The notes: a model not told the origin generated them from the sequence alone. A DNA stretch of 64,000 nucleotides from Gammaproteobacteria bacterium HGW-Gammaproteobacteria-1 (GCA_002840095.1 PGZL01000013.1:1-64000), one strand, 5' to 3'; positions 1-8,618 are shown, counted from the first letter of the stretch. Numbers and translations: made by a program.

Positions 1-95
1 CTATCTACAATGCGAGCGACGAGCTCCAGGATGGGTACGGCGTCCGACCTTCCTCTCGGGCGAACCCAAGTACAACAATTGCTCGGTTACAATAC

Positions 96-190
96 AAGGT
101 TGGGTTAGCGGCCTCATCGCGTAACCCAACAAACCGGATGCGGGCGGTTGTTGGGTTACGGCGCAAACCCCGCGCCTAACCCAACCTACA
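96..190. repeat. Compound inverted repeat, AGGTTGGGTTA family
   Basis: Two facing copies of a TTGGGTTA / TAACCCAA hairpin. The left arm has TTGGGTTA then TAACCCAAC, and the right arm has GTTGGGTTA then TAACCCAACC, so the whole block folds on itself twice. It lies just past the 3' end of the minus-strand lipoprotein gene. The rest of positions 1-197 shows no gene. The element has no coding capacity; function unknown. Confidence 0.7.
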
Positions 191-197
191 TTGATCT

Positions 198-524
198 TTA
201 GCGCGGAACGCAGCGGTAGACCGCAAAGGTCTGCCTGCCGTCTTCCACTGCACTCACCGGCACCACGGTATCGCCGTCCAGTTCCACCGCGCTGTTGCGC
301 GCCAGGACGTTGAGTTCGTCCTGCACCTTCTGCGCATTGCGTTCGATGCCGGCCAGCTTGGCCAGCAGTGATACGGTGGTCTGCCCCACCTTCTTGCACT
401 TGGTCACTTCCGCCGCGCTCAGCACGCGCACCTTCTCGCCCTGCGCCGTGGGCTCCACCCAGGTGCAGGCGGAGAGCAGGACCGCCGCCGCAATACCCGT
501 CCATACCCGTGTCGCCAGTTTCAT
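198..524 (-). CDS. DUF4156-like small lipoprotein
   Basis: A 108-residue envelope protein. An N-terminal signal peptide ends in the lipobox LSAC (Cys20), so it should be processed by signal peptidase II and anchored in a membrane. The mature part has a conserved-looking region around ELDGDTVVP and two further cysteines (about 43 and 105) that could pair. Length and layout match the DUF4156 lipoproteins of gammaproteobacteria, whose function is not known. It is divergent from the VOC gene at 605, with an 80-nt shared upstream region. Confidence 0.75.
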   Translation of the reverse strand: MKLATRVWTGIAAAVLLSACTWVEPTAQGEKVRVLSAAEVTKCKKVGQTTVSLLAKLAGIERNAQKVQDELNVLARNSAVELDGDTVVPVSAVEDGRQTFAVYRCVPR

Positions 525-604
525 CGCTCGATTCCTCCCCAGGGGCAGCGCAGCGCGCGCCGCGGACTAAACTCTCAGCTATCGTCACGCAAAGGAGACA
601 CGCC

Positions 605-1045
605 ATGCCGGAACTCGGTCACATCGTGCTCTACGTACGCAATCTCAAGCAGTCGCTCGACTTCTATTGCAAGGTGGTCGGACTGCATGAAGTCGGTACC
701 GTCTTCAACGGCCGCGCCGCCGTGCTGAGCGGCGGGCGCAGCCATCACGAATTGCTGCTCATCGAACAGGGCGACGCCCCCGGGCCGCTGGCCGGCCGCC
801 GCCTCGGCCTGTACCACGTCGGCTGGAAGATGGGCGATTCCCTCGCTGAGCTGCGCGCGGTCAAGGCGCGGCTGGAAGCGGCGGATGTCGAGATCGAAGG
901 GATGTCCGATCACACCGTCAGCCAGAGCCTCTACCTCAGCGATCCCGACGGCAACGAGGTGGAACTGTTCGTGGATGACCCCGCCTTCGACTGGCGTAAC
1001 GACTCGAGCTGGCTGGAGGCGCCGGTCAGGCCTCTGGATCTTTAG
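605..1045 (+). CDS. VOC-family (glyoxalase/dioxygenase fold) protein
   Basis: A 146-residue protein made of one vicinal-oxygen-chelate module pair. It opens with GHIVLYVRNLKQSLDFY, the typical first beta-alpha-beta unit with an early metal-ligand His6. Later come HHELLL, LYHVGW and DPDGNEVELF, where the His and Glu are the usual ligand positions. The family includes glyoxalase I and ring-cleaving dioxygenases, so the substrate cannot be assigned. The ATG at 605 follows AAGGAGA, a good ribosome-binding site. The TAG stop lies two bases before repeat element A1. Confidence 0.88.
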   Translation: MPELGHIVLYVRNLKQSLDFYCKVVGLHEVGTVFNGRAAVLSGGRSHHELLLIEQGDAPGPLAGRRLGLYHVGWKMGDSLAELRAVKARLEAADVEIEGMSDHTVSQSLYLSDPDGNEVELFVDDPAFDWRNDSSWLEAPVRPLDL

Positions 1046-1047
1046 GG

Positions 1048-1176
1048 CAGATACAAGATACAAGTGAAAAGATACAAGGGAATGAACTCGCTGCGCTCGT
1101 GCTGTTTCTGAATTCAAACAACCGTGCGCGCAGCGCACTCCTCCACTTGTATCTTGCAACTTGTATCTTGTATCTG
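1048..1176. repeat. Family A hairpin element A1 (7-nt GATACAA units)
   Basis: A 129-nt imperfect palindrome. The left arm is CAG followed by 7-nt units GATACAA, GATACAA, GTGAAAA, GATACAA and then GGG; the right arm is its inverted counterpart. The core is a second imperfect hairpin (GAACTCGCTGCGCTCGTGC against GTGCGCGCAGCGCACTC) with GAATTC in the loop. It fills the gap between two convergent genes almost exactly, starting 2 nt after one stop and ending 3 nt before the other. It may act as a bidirectional terminator. Confidence 0.9.
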
Positions 1177-1179
1177 GTT

Positions 1180-1497
1180 TTAGGCCCTGCCCACGTTGCT
1201 GTCGGTGGGGGAGTGGAAATATTCGCTGCCGGAGGCCAGCTCCTCGGTGGTCTGCAACAGCTCGGCCAGGCGCGCCTCGGCAGTGCTGAGCGGCGCGCAG
1301 TCCTCACAGCGCGGATCGCCGCAGGGCTGGCGGGAGAACAGCCAGTACTGGATGGCGCCGGCCAGCAGGCCGTCGGCGACATCCCAGATGTCGGCCTCGG
1401 GATCGTCGTTGGCGATGCGGTTGCCCAGCTCCACCGCTTCCCGTGCTGCCTCGTCGTATACGCTATCGTCTTCGTCCATCGAATCCATCGTCAGCAC
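1180..1497 (-). CDS. Small conserved acidic protein, unknown function
   Basis: A 105-residue soluble acidic protein with no signal peptide or membrane segment. A cluster CGDPRCEDC near the middle could bind a metal. I do not recognise the family. The next gene upstream on the same strand is the DUF2288 gene, 21 nt away, so the two are probably co-transcribed. In-frame ATGs lie at 1497 and 1488. The upstream sequence CTGAGAGAGTGCTG supplies only a weak ribosome-binding site. Confidence 0.65.
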   Translation of the reverse strand: MLTMDSMDEDDSVYDEAAREAVELGNRIANDDPEADIWDVADGLLAGAIQYWLFSRQPCGDPRCEDCAPLSTAEARLAELLQTTEELASGSEYFHSPTDSNVGRA

Positions 1498-1518
1498 TCT
1501 CTCAGGGAATTGAACAGT

Positions 1519-1833
1519 TCAGGAGTCCAGCCGCGGCTGCACTTCCTGGATCACCACCCAGGGCGCCACCACCACCGCCCAGAACACCGCCTGGCGCGCA
1601 TGCCAGTCGCGGGCCTGCTCCGCGTCGGCACGCGTCACCTGCCCCGCCTGCATCCAGGCAGCCAGCGCCGCGCTGTCGTCGCGGGCCATGGCATGGGCCA
1701 CGTCGATCAGGTCCATGCCCGGCGCCACCGCCACCACCACACCGCGGGCGAAATGGCGCTCCAGCTCGGGCCAGCCGATTTGGGCCGTCTCGCTGTTGAG
1801 CTTGGCCCGCAATTCCTGTTCCTGCTCACTCAT
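1519..1833 (-). CDS. DUF2288 family protein
   Basis: A 104-residue cytoplasmic protein. It matches the DUF2288 pattern by recognition: LRAKLNSETAQIGWPELERHFARG, then DLIDVAHAMARDD, and a C-terminal hydrophobic stretch AVFWAVVVAPWVVIQEV. The function of the family is unknown. It is the first gene of a probable two-gene unit with the acidic protein at 1180-1497, and is divergent from the cysteine-cluster gene at 2061. Confidence 0.82.
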   Translation of the reverse strand: MSEQEQELRAKLNSETAQIGWPELERHFARGVVVAVAPGMDLIDVAHAMARDDSAALAAWMQAGQVTRADAEQARDWHARQAVFWAVVVAPWVVIQEVQPRLDS

Positions 1834-2060
1834 GACATCACACCGCGAATCGGGCCGGCCATTCTAGCGCATAAATTCCCCGGCCCGTTCCCCGTCCATC
1901 CTGCCCAGCGGAATCGGGTGCCCGCCATTGGGCACAGGCCTTACGTCCGGACGCCGCCACGGCCGCTAAAAAATACCCCGCGCCCCTCTCCCCGCCGGTA
2001 AATCCCGGCGCTATAATCCGCGCGCCCTTCCCCCCGGGTCTTCTTGTCAGGAGGCTAGCC

Positions 2061-2441
2061 GTGGACAATCCCTGTCTGCGGTGCGGCGCGTGTTGCGCCC
2101 ATTATCGTGTGTCGTTCTACTGGACCGAGGCGGATCCCTTCCTCGGCGGCACCGTACCGCCCGAACTCACCGTCCCGCTCAATCCCACCCGCGCCGCCAT
2201 GCGCGGCACCCTGCATGCGCCGGTGCGCTGCGTCGCCCTCGACGGCCACATCGGCGAGACCGTGAGCTGCACCATCTATGCAGGCCGCTCCTCGCCCTGC
2301 CGCGAACTGGAGCCGTGGGAGGAGGACGGCCAACCCAACGAACGCTGCAACAGGGCGCGCGCCGCCCACGGCCTGCCGCCGCTGGACCCGCGCAGCGACA
2401 AGCCGGGACCGGGCCACTCGCCGCTGCCGCTAAGCGCGTGA
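2061..2441 (+). CDS. YkgJ-family cysteine cluster protein
   Basis: A 126-residue protein of the YkgJ zinc/iron-chelating family. The N-terminus carries a dense cluster C-x2-C-x2-CC, and the C-terminal half has further cysteines in CTIYAGRSSPC and ERC, the usual layout of the family. The start is GTG at 2061, chosen because AGGAGG lies six bases upstream. A perfect -10 hexamer TATAAT sits at 2012-2017, though no good -35 is visible. The physiological role is unknown. Confidence 0.85.
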   Translation: MDNPCLRCGACCAHYRVSFYWTEADPFLGGTVPPELTVPLNPTRAAMRGTLHAPVRCVALDGHIGETVSCTIYAGRSSPCRELEPWEEDGQPNERCNRARAAHGLPPLDPRSDKPGPGHSPLPLSA

Positions 2442-2516
2442 AATCGCAATTTTCCTAATTGCGGAAATTTTTCCGTTACCATGGCGCCTTCCCTGAACAA
2501 GCCGAAGAACACCGCC

Positions 2517-3716
2517 ATGAAACACCATGAACTGCTCGGCCAACTGAGCGTCCTGCACCAGATGATGAGCCACCTCATCGACTCCGTGCCCGAGGCCGAC
2601 TGCTACCGCCGCCATCATCCGCAACTGCCTCCCCTGGCCTGGCTGCTCGGCCGCGCGGTGTACCTGGAAACCTACTGGCTGCGCGAGGTGGTGCAACAGG
2701 ATGCCGACATGACGGCGCGGGTGCGCCCCCTGTTCGGCGCCGGTGTCGAACCCGACGCGGCGCTGCTGCAACAGCTGCCGCCGCGCGAACACCTGCTCAA
2801 CTGGGCGCTGGAATTGCAGGATCAGAACACCATGCTGCTGGCCAACCCGGCATTGCTGCCGGCCCATCCGCTGGTGCAGGAGGAACGTCTGCTGCCGTTG
2901 CTGCTGCAACAGCAGGCGCAGCTGTGCGAGCAGATGCTGGCGCAGCTCACCGAACGGCGCCTGCAACAGGACAACGACTACCGCGTGGCCACGCCGCTGG
3001 CCGCCACGCCGCCGTCGCAGGAACACGCCGACGTGCAACAGGGCCATTACCGTGTCGGCGCCAAGGACGATCCGGCGGCGCTGGACAACGAACTGCCGCC
3101 GCAGATGGTGGAGTTGCACGCCTACCGCATCGACAGCCGGCCGATCAGCAACGGCGCCTGGCTGGGCTTCATCGAGGCCGGCGGCTACGAGACGCAGACG
3201 TGGTGGAACGAGGCCGGCTGGCAATGGCGCGCGCAACACGCCCCCCATCCCCATCACTGGCGCCGTGATGCGCAGGGGCTGTGGTACGGCGTCGGCCTCA
3301 ACGGTCCCTTCGATCTGCTGGCCGATGATGCCGTCAACGGCATCAGCCTGCATGAGGCGCAGGCCTACGCCGCCTGGGTGTCCTCCCTCGGCGGCAAGCT
3401 GGCCGGTGCGGTGCTGCAACACGAGTATCAATGGGAAGTGGCGGCGCGCACCCAGGCCATCGCCGATTACGGCCGGGTGTGGGAATGGTGCGCCAATCCG
3501 TTCCACCACTATACCGGCTATCAGGCACCGGCCGAGGCCGAAGCGGCGACGCGGGATTTCGATGCCGGTCATCACAGCCTGCGCGGCGGCAGCCTGCACA
3601 GCCAGCGCATCCAGCGCCGCCGCAGCTACCGCCATCATGCCCTGCCCGAACAACGCCATCTGTTCAGCGGCGCGCGGCTGGTGTTTCCGCCCTCGAAAAT
3701 GCCGTGGCACAAATAG
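2517..3716 (+). CDS. EgtB/SUMF1-like nonheme-iron enzyme homologue with altered iron site
   Basis: About 399 residues: an N-terminal DinB-like helical domain (about 1-180) joined to a C-terminal formylglycine-generating-type (FGE) domain (about 200-399). The FGE part is shown by VWEWCANPF, SLRGGSL, RRRSYRHH and FSGARLVF. This is the architecture of ergothioneine-type sulfoxide synthases. The residues that bind iron in EgtB are not conserved: the LGH position reads LGR, and the HX3HXE position reads QQAQLCE. It may therefore be a divergent or non-iron member. An alternative ATG lies at 2481; 2517 fits the family N-terminus better. The DUF3820 gene starts 5 nt downstream. Confidence 0.78.
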   Translation: MKHHELLGQLSVLHQMMSHLIDSVPEADCYRRHHPQLPPLAWLLGRAVYLETYWLREVVQQDADMTARVRPLFGAGVEPDAALLQQLPPREHLLNWALELQDQNTMLLANPALLPAHPLVQEERLLPLLLQQQAQLCEQMLAQLTERRLQQDNDYRVATPLAATPPSQEHADVQQGHYRVGAKDDPAALDNELPPQMVELHAYRIDSRPISNGAWLGFIEAGGYETQTWWNEAGWQWRAQHAPHPHHWRRDAQGLWYGVGLNGPFDLLADDAVNGISLHEAQAYAAWVSSLGGKLAGAVLQHEYQWEVAARTQAIADYGRVWEWCANPFHHYTGYQAPAEAEAATRDFDAGHHSLRGGSLHSQRIQRRRSYRHHALPEQRHLFSGARLVFPPSKMPWHK

Positions 3717-3721
3717 GCGCC

Positions 3722-3940
3722 GTGTTCGAAAAAGAGGATCTGCACACCCTCGCCACCCTGGCGATGCCCTTCGGCAAGTACCGTGGCCGTCCGCTCATCG
3801 ACCTGCCCGAGGCCTACCTGCTCTGGTTCGAGGCCAAGGGCTTTCCCGCAGGAGACCTCGGCCGCCTGCTGGCACTGGCCCTGGAGATCAAGCGCAACGG
3901 CCTCGCCTACCTGCTGCAACCGCTGAAGCAACGCCGCTGA
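3722..3940 (+). CDS. DUF3820 family small protein
   Basis: A 72-residue cytoplasmic protein beginning at GTG 3722, with the DUF3820 signature MPFGKYRGRPLIDLPEAYLLWF. It starts 5 nt after the EgtB-like gene stops, so the two almost certainly share a transcript. The function of the family is unknown. No other start gives the family N-terminus MFEKEDL. Confidence 0.82.
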   Translation: MFEKEDLHTLATLAMPFGKYRGRPLIDLPEAYLLWFEAKGFPAGDLGRLLALALEIKRNGLAYLLQPLKQRR

Positions 3941-3978
3941 GGGCCGTTCCGTAGGGTAAGCGTCCAACACCTGACGCA

Positions 3979-4286
3979 GACGACTACATGGATGTAGTCG
4001 GTTGGAAATGTCTGGAACATATTTCCCAGACGCGGAGGCGCAGAGAAAATATATTCGTAAGCTCTGCGTTCTCCGCGTCTCCGCGACGGATGTTTTTGTT
4101 TTGAATTCCTCTGCGCCTGGCCGGAATACTCAAGTTCCGTAGGGTAGATAAGCGCAGCGCATCCACCAAGCATCGTATCTGCCGCGGAGACGCAGAGAAA
4201 ATCCATTCGTAAGCTCTGCGTTCTCCGCGTCTCTGCGACAGATGTTTTTGTTTTGAATTCCTTTGCGCCTGGCCGGAATACTCAAG
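3979..4286. repeat. Family D composite: 52-nt module and two CGCRGAGR hairpins (D1a, D1b)
   Basis: This region fills the gene-free stretch 3941-4281. It starts with a 52-nt module (3979-4030) that recurs at 37839-37890 with 47 of 52 bases identical. Hairpin D1a follows (arms 4031-4046 and 4062-4085), then a 44-nt tail with TTTGAATTCCT (4091-4134). A half element reading GTAGGGTAGATAAGCGCAGCG comes next, then a second hairpin D1b (4181-4237) with the same tail (4243-4286). The second tail overlaps the stop codon of the next gene. Apparent reading frames here are products of the repeat. Confidence 0.85.
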
Positions 4287-5445
4287 CCGGCCAATACTCC
4301 GTTGCGATGCCCTCGCCGAGGTCGGCCTCGATCAGGCGGCGGCGCACCTCCAGCAATCGTTCGATCAACTGCGGCTCACGCTGTTCGTAGGCCGCGGCGT
4401 CGGGCACGCGCTTGACCACTACGCCTAACAGTTCGGTGATGGCGTTACCGATGGAGTTCTGCGAAATGGTGACGATGAGCTTGCCCTGCTCGTTGCGGTA
4501 GATGAGCTGCTTGAAGGCCGGCTGCCAGCGGATGGCATTGGCGTAGGCCGGGTCCTTGATGCAGCGGTCGCGCACCATCTTCGCGGTCTTGAGAAAGTCG
4601 TTGTCGAACAGCAGCACGCTCTCCACCGGCGCGGGAAAATACAGGTCCGGCAGCATGGGCGCGTTGCGGCTGGACACCTGCGAGAAGAAGGTGCGGTAGA
4701 AATCGAGAAAGCCCTTCAGCACCAAATCGTATTCGTGCCAGAAGCGCACGTCCTGCAAGGCGGCGGCGCCGCCGGGCACCTCCCAGCTGGGCAGTCCCTG
4801 CGGATAACCGGTCAGGTCGATGCGCGCCGAGTCGTCGCTCACCGGCCGCAGCACCTCCAGATGCAAGGCCTTGCAGATGAATTCGCGGTACACGCCGTGC
4901 ATGTGTTTTTCGAACAGCGAATGCTGGCCGCCGTCGGTTAGATTGGGATTATTGGGCTCGGCCAGCTGGGCGTTGCGCAGTTCATCCATCGGGAAGACGA
5001 TGAAGTGGTTGTGCAGCATGCGGATGCTGGGAACGCCCGGCGAGGTGAGCGGCCAGGTGGCATCGAGGCTGGCCTCGCCGGCCAGCACCAGGTGCTGCTG
5101 CGGGTCCGGGTACTGTTCCAGCATGTAGTCGATGATGACCTGGTTCATGCGGTTCCACACGTGGCGCACGTGCTCCGGCACCTGGGTGCGGCGCACCGGG
5201 CGGCCGAGGGGATTGAGGATCGTCTGCGAGGTGTTGTAGATGATGGAGGTGTCGAACTCGGTGCTGTGACCCAGCGCCTTGCGGTACAGCAGCAGGTTTT
5301 CGGGATTGAGCAGCAGGCCGTTGTTGTGCACCAGGTCGTTGAGGTTCTCCGTGCTGTTGAAGAACTCGTTGGGCTTCATGCCCTCGGGCACTTCCAGCGG
5401 AATGGGACGGAACGGAGTGACGATTTCGCGCGGGCCGCACTGCAT
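4282..5445 (-). CDS. Conserved protein of unknown function (387 aa)
   Basis: A 387-residue soluble protein with ordinary codon use for this region, no signal peptide and no membrane segments. I do not recognise the family. A motif SIRMLHNHFIVFPMDELR near residue 145 has the flavour of a catalytic or metal-binding histidine pair (HxH), but no domain can be claimed. Its 3' end, GGCCAATACTC on the plus strand, resembles the tail of the adjacent repeat (GGCCGGAATACTC), and the stop codon lies inside that tail. It is divergent from the radical SAM gene at 5613. Confidence 0.72.
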   Translation of the reverse strand: MQCGPREIVTPFRPIPLEVPEGMKPNEFFNSTENLNDLVHNNGLLLNPENLLLYRKALGHSTEFDTSIIYNTSQTILNPLGRPVRRTQVPEHVRHVWNRMNQVIIDYMLEQYPDPQQHLVLAGEASLDATWPLTSPGVPSIRMLHNHFIVFPMDELRNAQLAEPNNPNLTDGGQHSLFEKHMHGVYREFICKALHLEVLRPVSDDSARIDLTGYPQGLPSWEVPGGAAALQDVRFWHEYDLVLKGFLDFYRTFFSQVSSRNAPMLPDLYFPAPVESVLLFDNDFLKTAKMVRDRCIKDPAYANAIRWQPAFKQLIYRNEQGKLIVTISQNSIGNAITELLGVVVKRVPDAAAYEQREPQLIERLLEVRRRLIEADLGEGIATEYWPA

Positions 5446-5612
5446 GATCTACACCTCAGGCATTCTTTTATGGGCGCATAAGCCGTTGAAATAGCGGGAA
5501 TTCAGGGGCTGCGCGCACCATAGCACCTTAGGCCGCGCGGGGGTATACGTCACAGGTGGCAAGCGTCCGCCGCTGTGGTTCAATGGGCGTACCGACGGAT
5601 ACCCGCACCCAC

Positions 5613-6494
5613 ATGCCCTTCGACTACGACCTGCCGCTCTACCGCCCGCCGGGCGAACGGGACAACCTGATCATCCAGGCCACCCTGGGCTGCAGCTACA
5701 ACCAGTGCAGCTTCTGCGCCATGTACCGGGACAAGCGTTACAGTGCGCGTCCGCTGGAGGCGGTATACGCCGACATCGACGCCGCCGCCCGCGACTGGCC
5801 GGATGCGCGCCGCGTGTTTCTCGCCGACGGCGACGCCCTGGCCCTGCCCACGCCGCACCTGCTGGCCTTGCTGCACAGGCTGGCGGCGGCCTTTCCCCGC
5901 CTCGCCCGGGTGTCCTGTTACGCCACGCCCGCCAACATCCGCCGCAAGACGGCCGCCGAGCTGGCGCAGCTGCGTGCGCACAGGCTCAGCCTGCTCTACG
6001 TCGGCATCGAGTCCGGCGCGCCGCTGATCCTGAAAAAGATCACCAAGGGGGCCACGACGCACGGCATCGCCGAGGCGCTGCACCGCGCCGCCGACGCCGG
6101 CATGAAGGTGTCGGCAACGGTGATACTCGGCCTGGGCGGGAAGGACTGCTGGCAGGAGCACATCGACGGTACCGTCGCGCTGCTGAACCGCGCGCCGGTA
6201 ACCCAGCTTTCCACCTTGCAGCTGTACCTGGATGCAGGCATACGCGACGAATTCGGCCGCAAGTTCGGTACGCCCTTTGTGATGCCTGACGACTTCGCCC
6301 TGCTGGGCGAACAGCAGCGGCTCATTGAGGGCCTCGAGCCGCCGCGGCCACTGCTGTTCCGCTCCAACCACGCCTCCAATGCGCTGGCGCTGGAGGGCAC
6401 TCTACCGAAGGATCGGGCACGCCTGCTGGCGTCTGTCGCACAGGCCCTGGCGGGGCGGCTGGATCTGCGTCCGCCGCACCTGCGCGGACTGTGA
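5613..6494 (+). CDS. Radical SAM protein
   Basis: A 293-residue radical SAM enzyme. The cluster-binding motif CSYNQCSFC (CxxxCxxC) lies near residue 33, followed by the partial TIM-barrel elements VGIESGAPLILKKITKG and VILGLGG. No additional cysteine-rich domain is present at the C-terminus. The reaction is unknown. ATG 5613 was chosen over an upstream start because the conserved N-terminus MPFDYDLPLYRPPGE begins there. Confidence 0.88.
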   Translation: MPFDYDLPLYRPPGERDNLIIQATLGCSYNQCSFCAMYRDKRYSARPLEAVYADIDAAARDWPDARRVFLADGDALALPTPHLLALLHRLAAAFPRLARVSCYATPANIRRKTAAELAQLRAHRLSLLYVGIESGAPLILKKITKGATTHGIAEALHRAADAGMKVSATVILGLGGKDCWQEHIDGTVALLNRAPVTQLSTLQLYLDAGIRDEFGRKFGTPFVMPDDFALLGEQQRLIEGLEPPRPLLFRSNHASNALALEGTLPKDRARLLASVAQALAGRLDLRPPHLRGL

Positions 6495-6508
6495 GACGGA
6501 CCGCGGAC

Positions 6509-6928
6509 TCAGGCCATCCACATGCCGCAGTCGCAGTCCTCCCGCGCCACATCGGGCGCGCTGCGTTGCAGGCCGTTTTCCAGGCCGCTTTTCCAGTCGG
6601 CCACGAACTGTTCGAGGGATTCGACGAAATCGGCCTCATGATCGGGCCGGTTGCTGGTGCAGTGCACGGTGACGCCGCCGGAGCCTTCGGCGGTGACGGT
6701 CCATTGCACGGCATTGATGCAGGCGGGCAGCATGAAGCGCACGCCGTCGCGGATCACGTCGCGACGCACGCGCATCTCGCCCCACACGCAATAGATGTCA
6801 CCGCGATCGCCCTCATGGGACAGCACCTTGTCGATCGAGGCGCACCATTGCGGCAGATTATCGATGCGCAGGTGGCGTTGCAGGTCTTCGGCGCGCAGGC
6901 GCACCGCAGTGGTGGCGAAAAACTCCAT
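6509..6928 (-). CDS. Hypothetical protein (139 aa)
   Basis: A soluble 139-residue protein beginning MEFFATTAVRLRAEDLQ and ending in a cysteine-rich tail, EDCDCGMW. The central part alternates beta-type segments such as GDIYCVWGEMRVRRDVI and FMLPACINAVQWTVTAE. The start at 6928 was chosen because AGGAGGAG lies a few bases upstream. I do not recognise the family. It is convergent with the radical SAM gene and divergent from the second radical SAM gene. Confidence 0.7.
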   Translation of the reverse strand: MEFFATTAVRLRAEDLQRHLRIDNLPQWCASIDKVLSHEGDRGDIYCVWGEMRVRRDVIRDGVRFMLPACINAVQWTVTAEGSGGVTVHCTSNRPDHEADFVESLEQFVADWKSGLENGLQRSAPDVAREDCDCGMWMA

Positions 6929-7097
6929 GGACTCCTCCTCACTGGATATCTGTGTTGTTCTTGCAGTGGCTCCCGACACCTATGATTTTTGTGGTCTTTT
7001 CCGCGCCGGGGGCGTCCGACTGTAACACGACTTTCCGGCGGGACGAAAAGCGCCGCTAACGTAGCGTAGAATGGCCTGCGCCACATTGATCCCGATC

Positions 7098-8618
7098 ATG
7101 ACCGACATCGTACTCGCCACCCTGAACGCCAAATACCAGCACGCCGCGCTGGGCCTGCGCTATCTGCTCGCCAACATGGGTGAGCTGCGGCCACGCACGC
7201 AGCTGCTGGAATTCGTCTGGGACCAGCGCAGCACCGAGATCGCCGAACAACTGCTGGCGCAACGGCCACTCATCATCGGCCTCGCGGTCTACATCTGGAA
7301 TGCGCGCGAAACCTTGCAGCTGGTGCAGGTATTGAAGGCGGTGGCACCGGAGGTGATCGTCGTCCTCGGCGGTCCCGAGGTAAGCTATGAACAGGAGCAG
7401 CAGGACATCGTCGCCGCGGCCGACTATGTGATCGCCGGGCCGGGTGATCTCGCCTTCGCCGCACTGTGCCGCGAACTGCTCGCCGGCAGCCGCCCCGCAC
7501 AGCGGGTCATCCAGGCGGAACCACCGCCGCTGGAGCAGATTGCCCTGCCCTACGACGAATACACCGACGAGGACGTCGCCCGGCGCCTGATCTACGTGGA
7601 GGCCTCGCGCGGCTGCCCGTTCAAGTGCGAGTTCTGCCTCTCCGCCCTGGACAAGACCGCCTGGCCCTTCGACCTGGATCGCTTTCTCGCCGCCATGGAG
7701 CGGCTGCACGCGCGCGGCGTGCGCCACTTCAAGTTCGTCGATCGCACCTTCAATCTCAACGTCAAGGCGAGCCGCCGCATCCTGCAATTCTTTCTCGATC
7801 GGCTGAGCGACGATCTGTTCCTGCACTTCGAGGTCATTCCCGATCACCTGCCCGACGGCCTGAAGGAACTGCTGGCGCAGTTCCCGCCCGGCACGCTGCA
7901 ACTGGAGGTGGGGATACAAAGCTTCAACGCGGAAGTGCAGCAGCTGCTCAGCCGCAGGCAGGACAACGCCGCGACGGAAGAGAATCTGCGCTGGCTGCGC
8001 GAGCACAGTCACGCCCATCTGCACGCCGATCTGATCATCGGCCTGCCCGGCGAAGCACTGGAGAGTTTCGCCGCCGGCTTCAACCGTCTGTGGGCACAGC
8101 GCCCGCACGAAATCCAGGTGGGCCTGCTGAAACGCCTGCGCGGTGCGCCCATCGCGCGCCACACGGCGGAGTTCGCCATGCGCTACGACCCGCAGCCGCC
8201 CTACACCCTGCTGGCCAACGCGCAGCTCGACTTCGCCACCATGCAGCGCCTGACCCGCTTTGCCCGCTACTGGGACATGATCGCCAACTCGGGACGCTTC
8301 GCCCATGCCCTGCCGCTGCTGCTGGGGGACGACGCCTTCGGCCGCTTCCTGAGCCTGTCCGACTGGCTGTACGCCACCACCGGGCAGACGCACCGCATCG
8401 CCCTGCCGCGGCTGTTCCAGCTGCTGCACCGGGCGCTGTGCGAGGTGTTTGCGGTGGACGAGGAAGCGGTGATGACGGCGCTGGCCCGCGACTGCGCGGC
8501 CTTCGGCGCCAAGGGTTGCCCCGACTTCCTGCACGGCCACCTGCAACAGGTGCAGGCGGCGGCGCGGCGCACGGAGAAGGGTGTGCCGGCGCGGCAGGCG
8601 CGGCACCTGGGGGAATGA
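7098..8618 (+). CDS. B12-binding-domain radical SAM protein (DUF4080-like)
   Basis: About 506 residues in three parts. The N-terminal cobalamin-binding-like Rossmann domain (about 1-140) includes VIVVLGGPEVSYE. The radical SAM domain has the motif CPFKCEFC near residue 181, followed by LEVGIQSFN and DLIIGLPGE. The C-terminal helical region (about 360-506) resembles DUF4080. Such enzymes usually methylate or rearrange unactivated carbons, but the substrate is unknown. The start at 7098 is the ATG just before the conserved DIVLATLNAKYQHAALGLRYL. Confidence 0.9.
   Translation: MTDIVLATLNAKYQHAALGLRYLLANMGELRPRTQLLEFVWDQRSTEIAEQLLAQRPLIIGLAVYIWNARETLQLVQVLKAVAPEVIVVLGGPEVSYEQEQQDIVAAADYVIAGPGDLAFAALCRELLAGSRPAQRVIQAEPPPLEQIALPYDEYTDEDVARRLIYVEASRGCPFKCEFCLSALDKTAWPFDLDRFLAAMERLHARGVRHFKFVDRTFNLNVKASRRILQFFLDRLSDDLFLHFEVIPDHLPDGLKELLAQFPPGTLQLEVGIQSFNAEVQQLLSRRQDNAATEENLRWLREHSHAHLHADLIIGLPGEALESFAAGFNRLWAQRPHEIQVGLLKRLRGAPIARHTAEFAMRYDPQPPYTLLANAQLDFATMQRLTRFARYWDMIANSGRFAHALPLLLGDDAFGRFLSLSDWLYATTGQTHRIALPRLFQLLHRALCEVFAVDEEAVMTALARDCAAFGAKGCPDFLHGHLQQVQAAARRTEKGVPARQARHLGE

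Noticed and set aside
1048-1176. Family A elements as insertion sequences or MITEs
   Set aside because: There is no transposase, no visible target-site duplication, and the ends are made of tandem units. A non-autonomous mobile origin is not excluded, but nothing in the sequence supports it.
2430-3710. Long antisense reading frame opposite the EgtB-like gene
   Set aside because: High-G+C DNA produces many open antisense frames; the composition is Gly/Arg/Gln-rich without domains, and the sense gene is recognisable.
3907-4206. Minus-strand reading frames between 3907 and 4206
   Set aside because: They are translations of repeat D1 and its module. Similar frames appear at D5 and other repeats.
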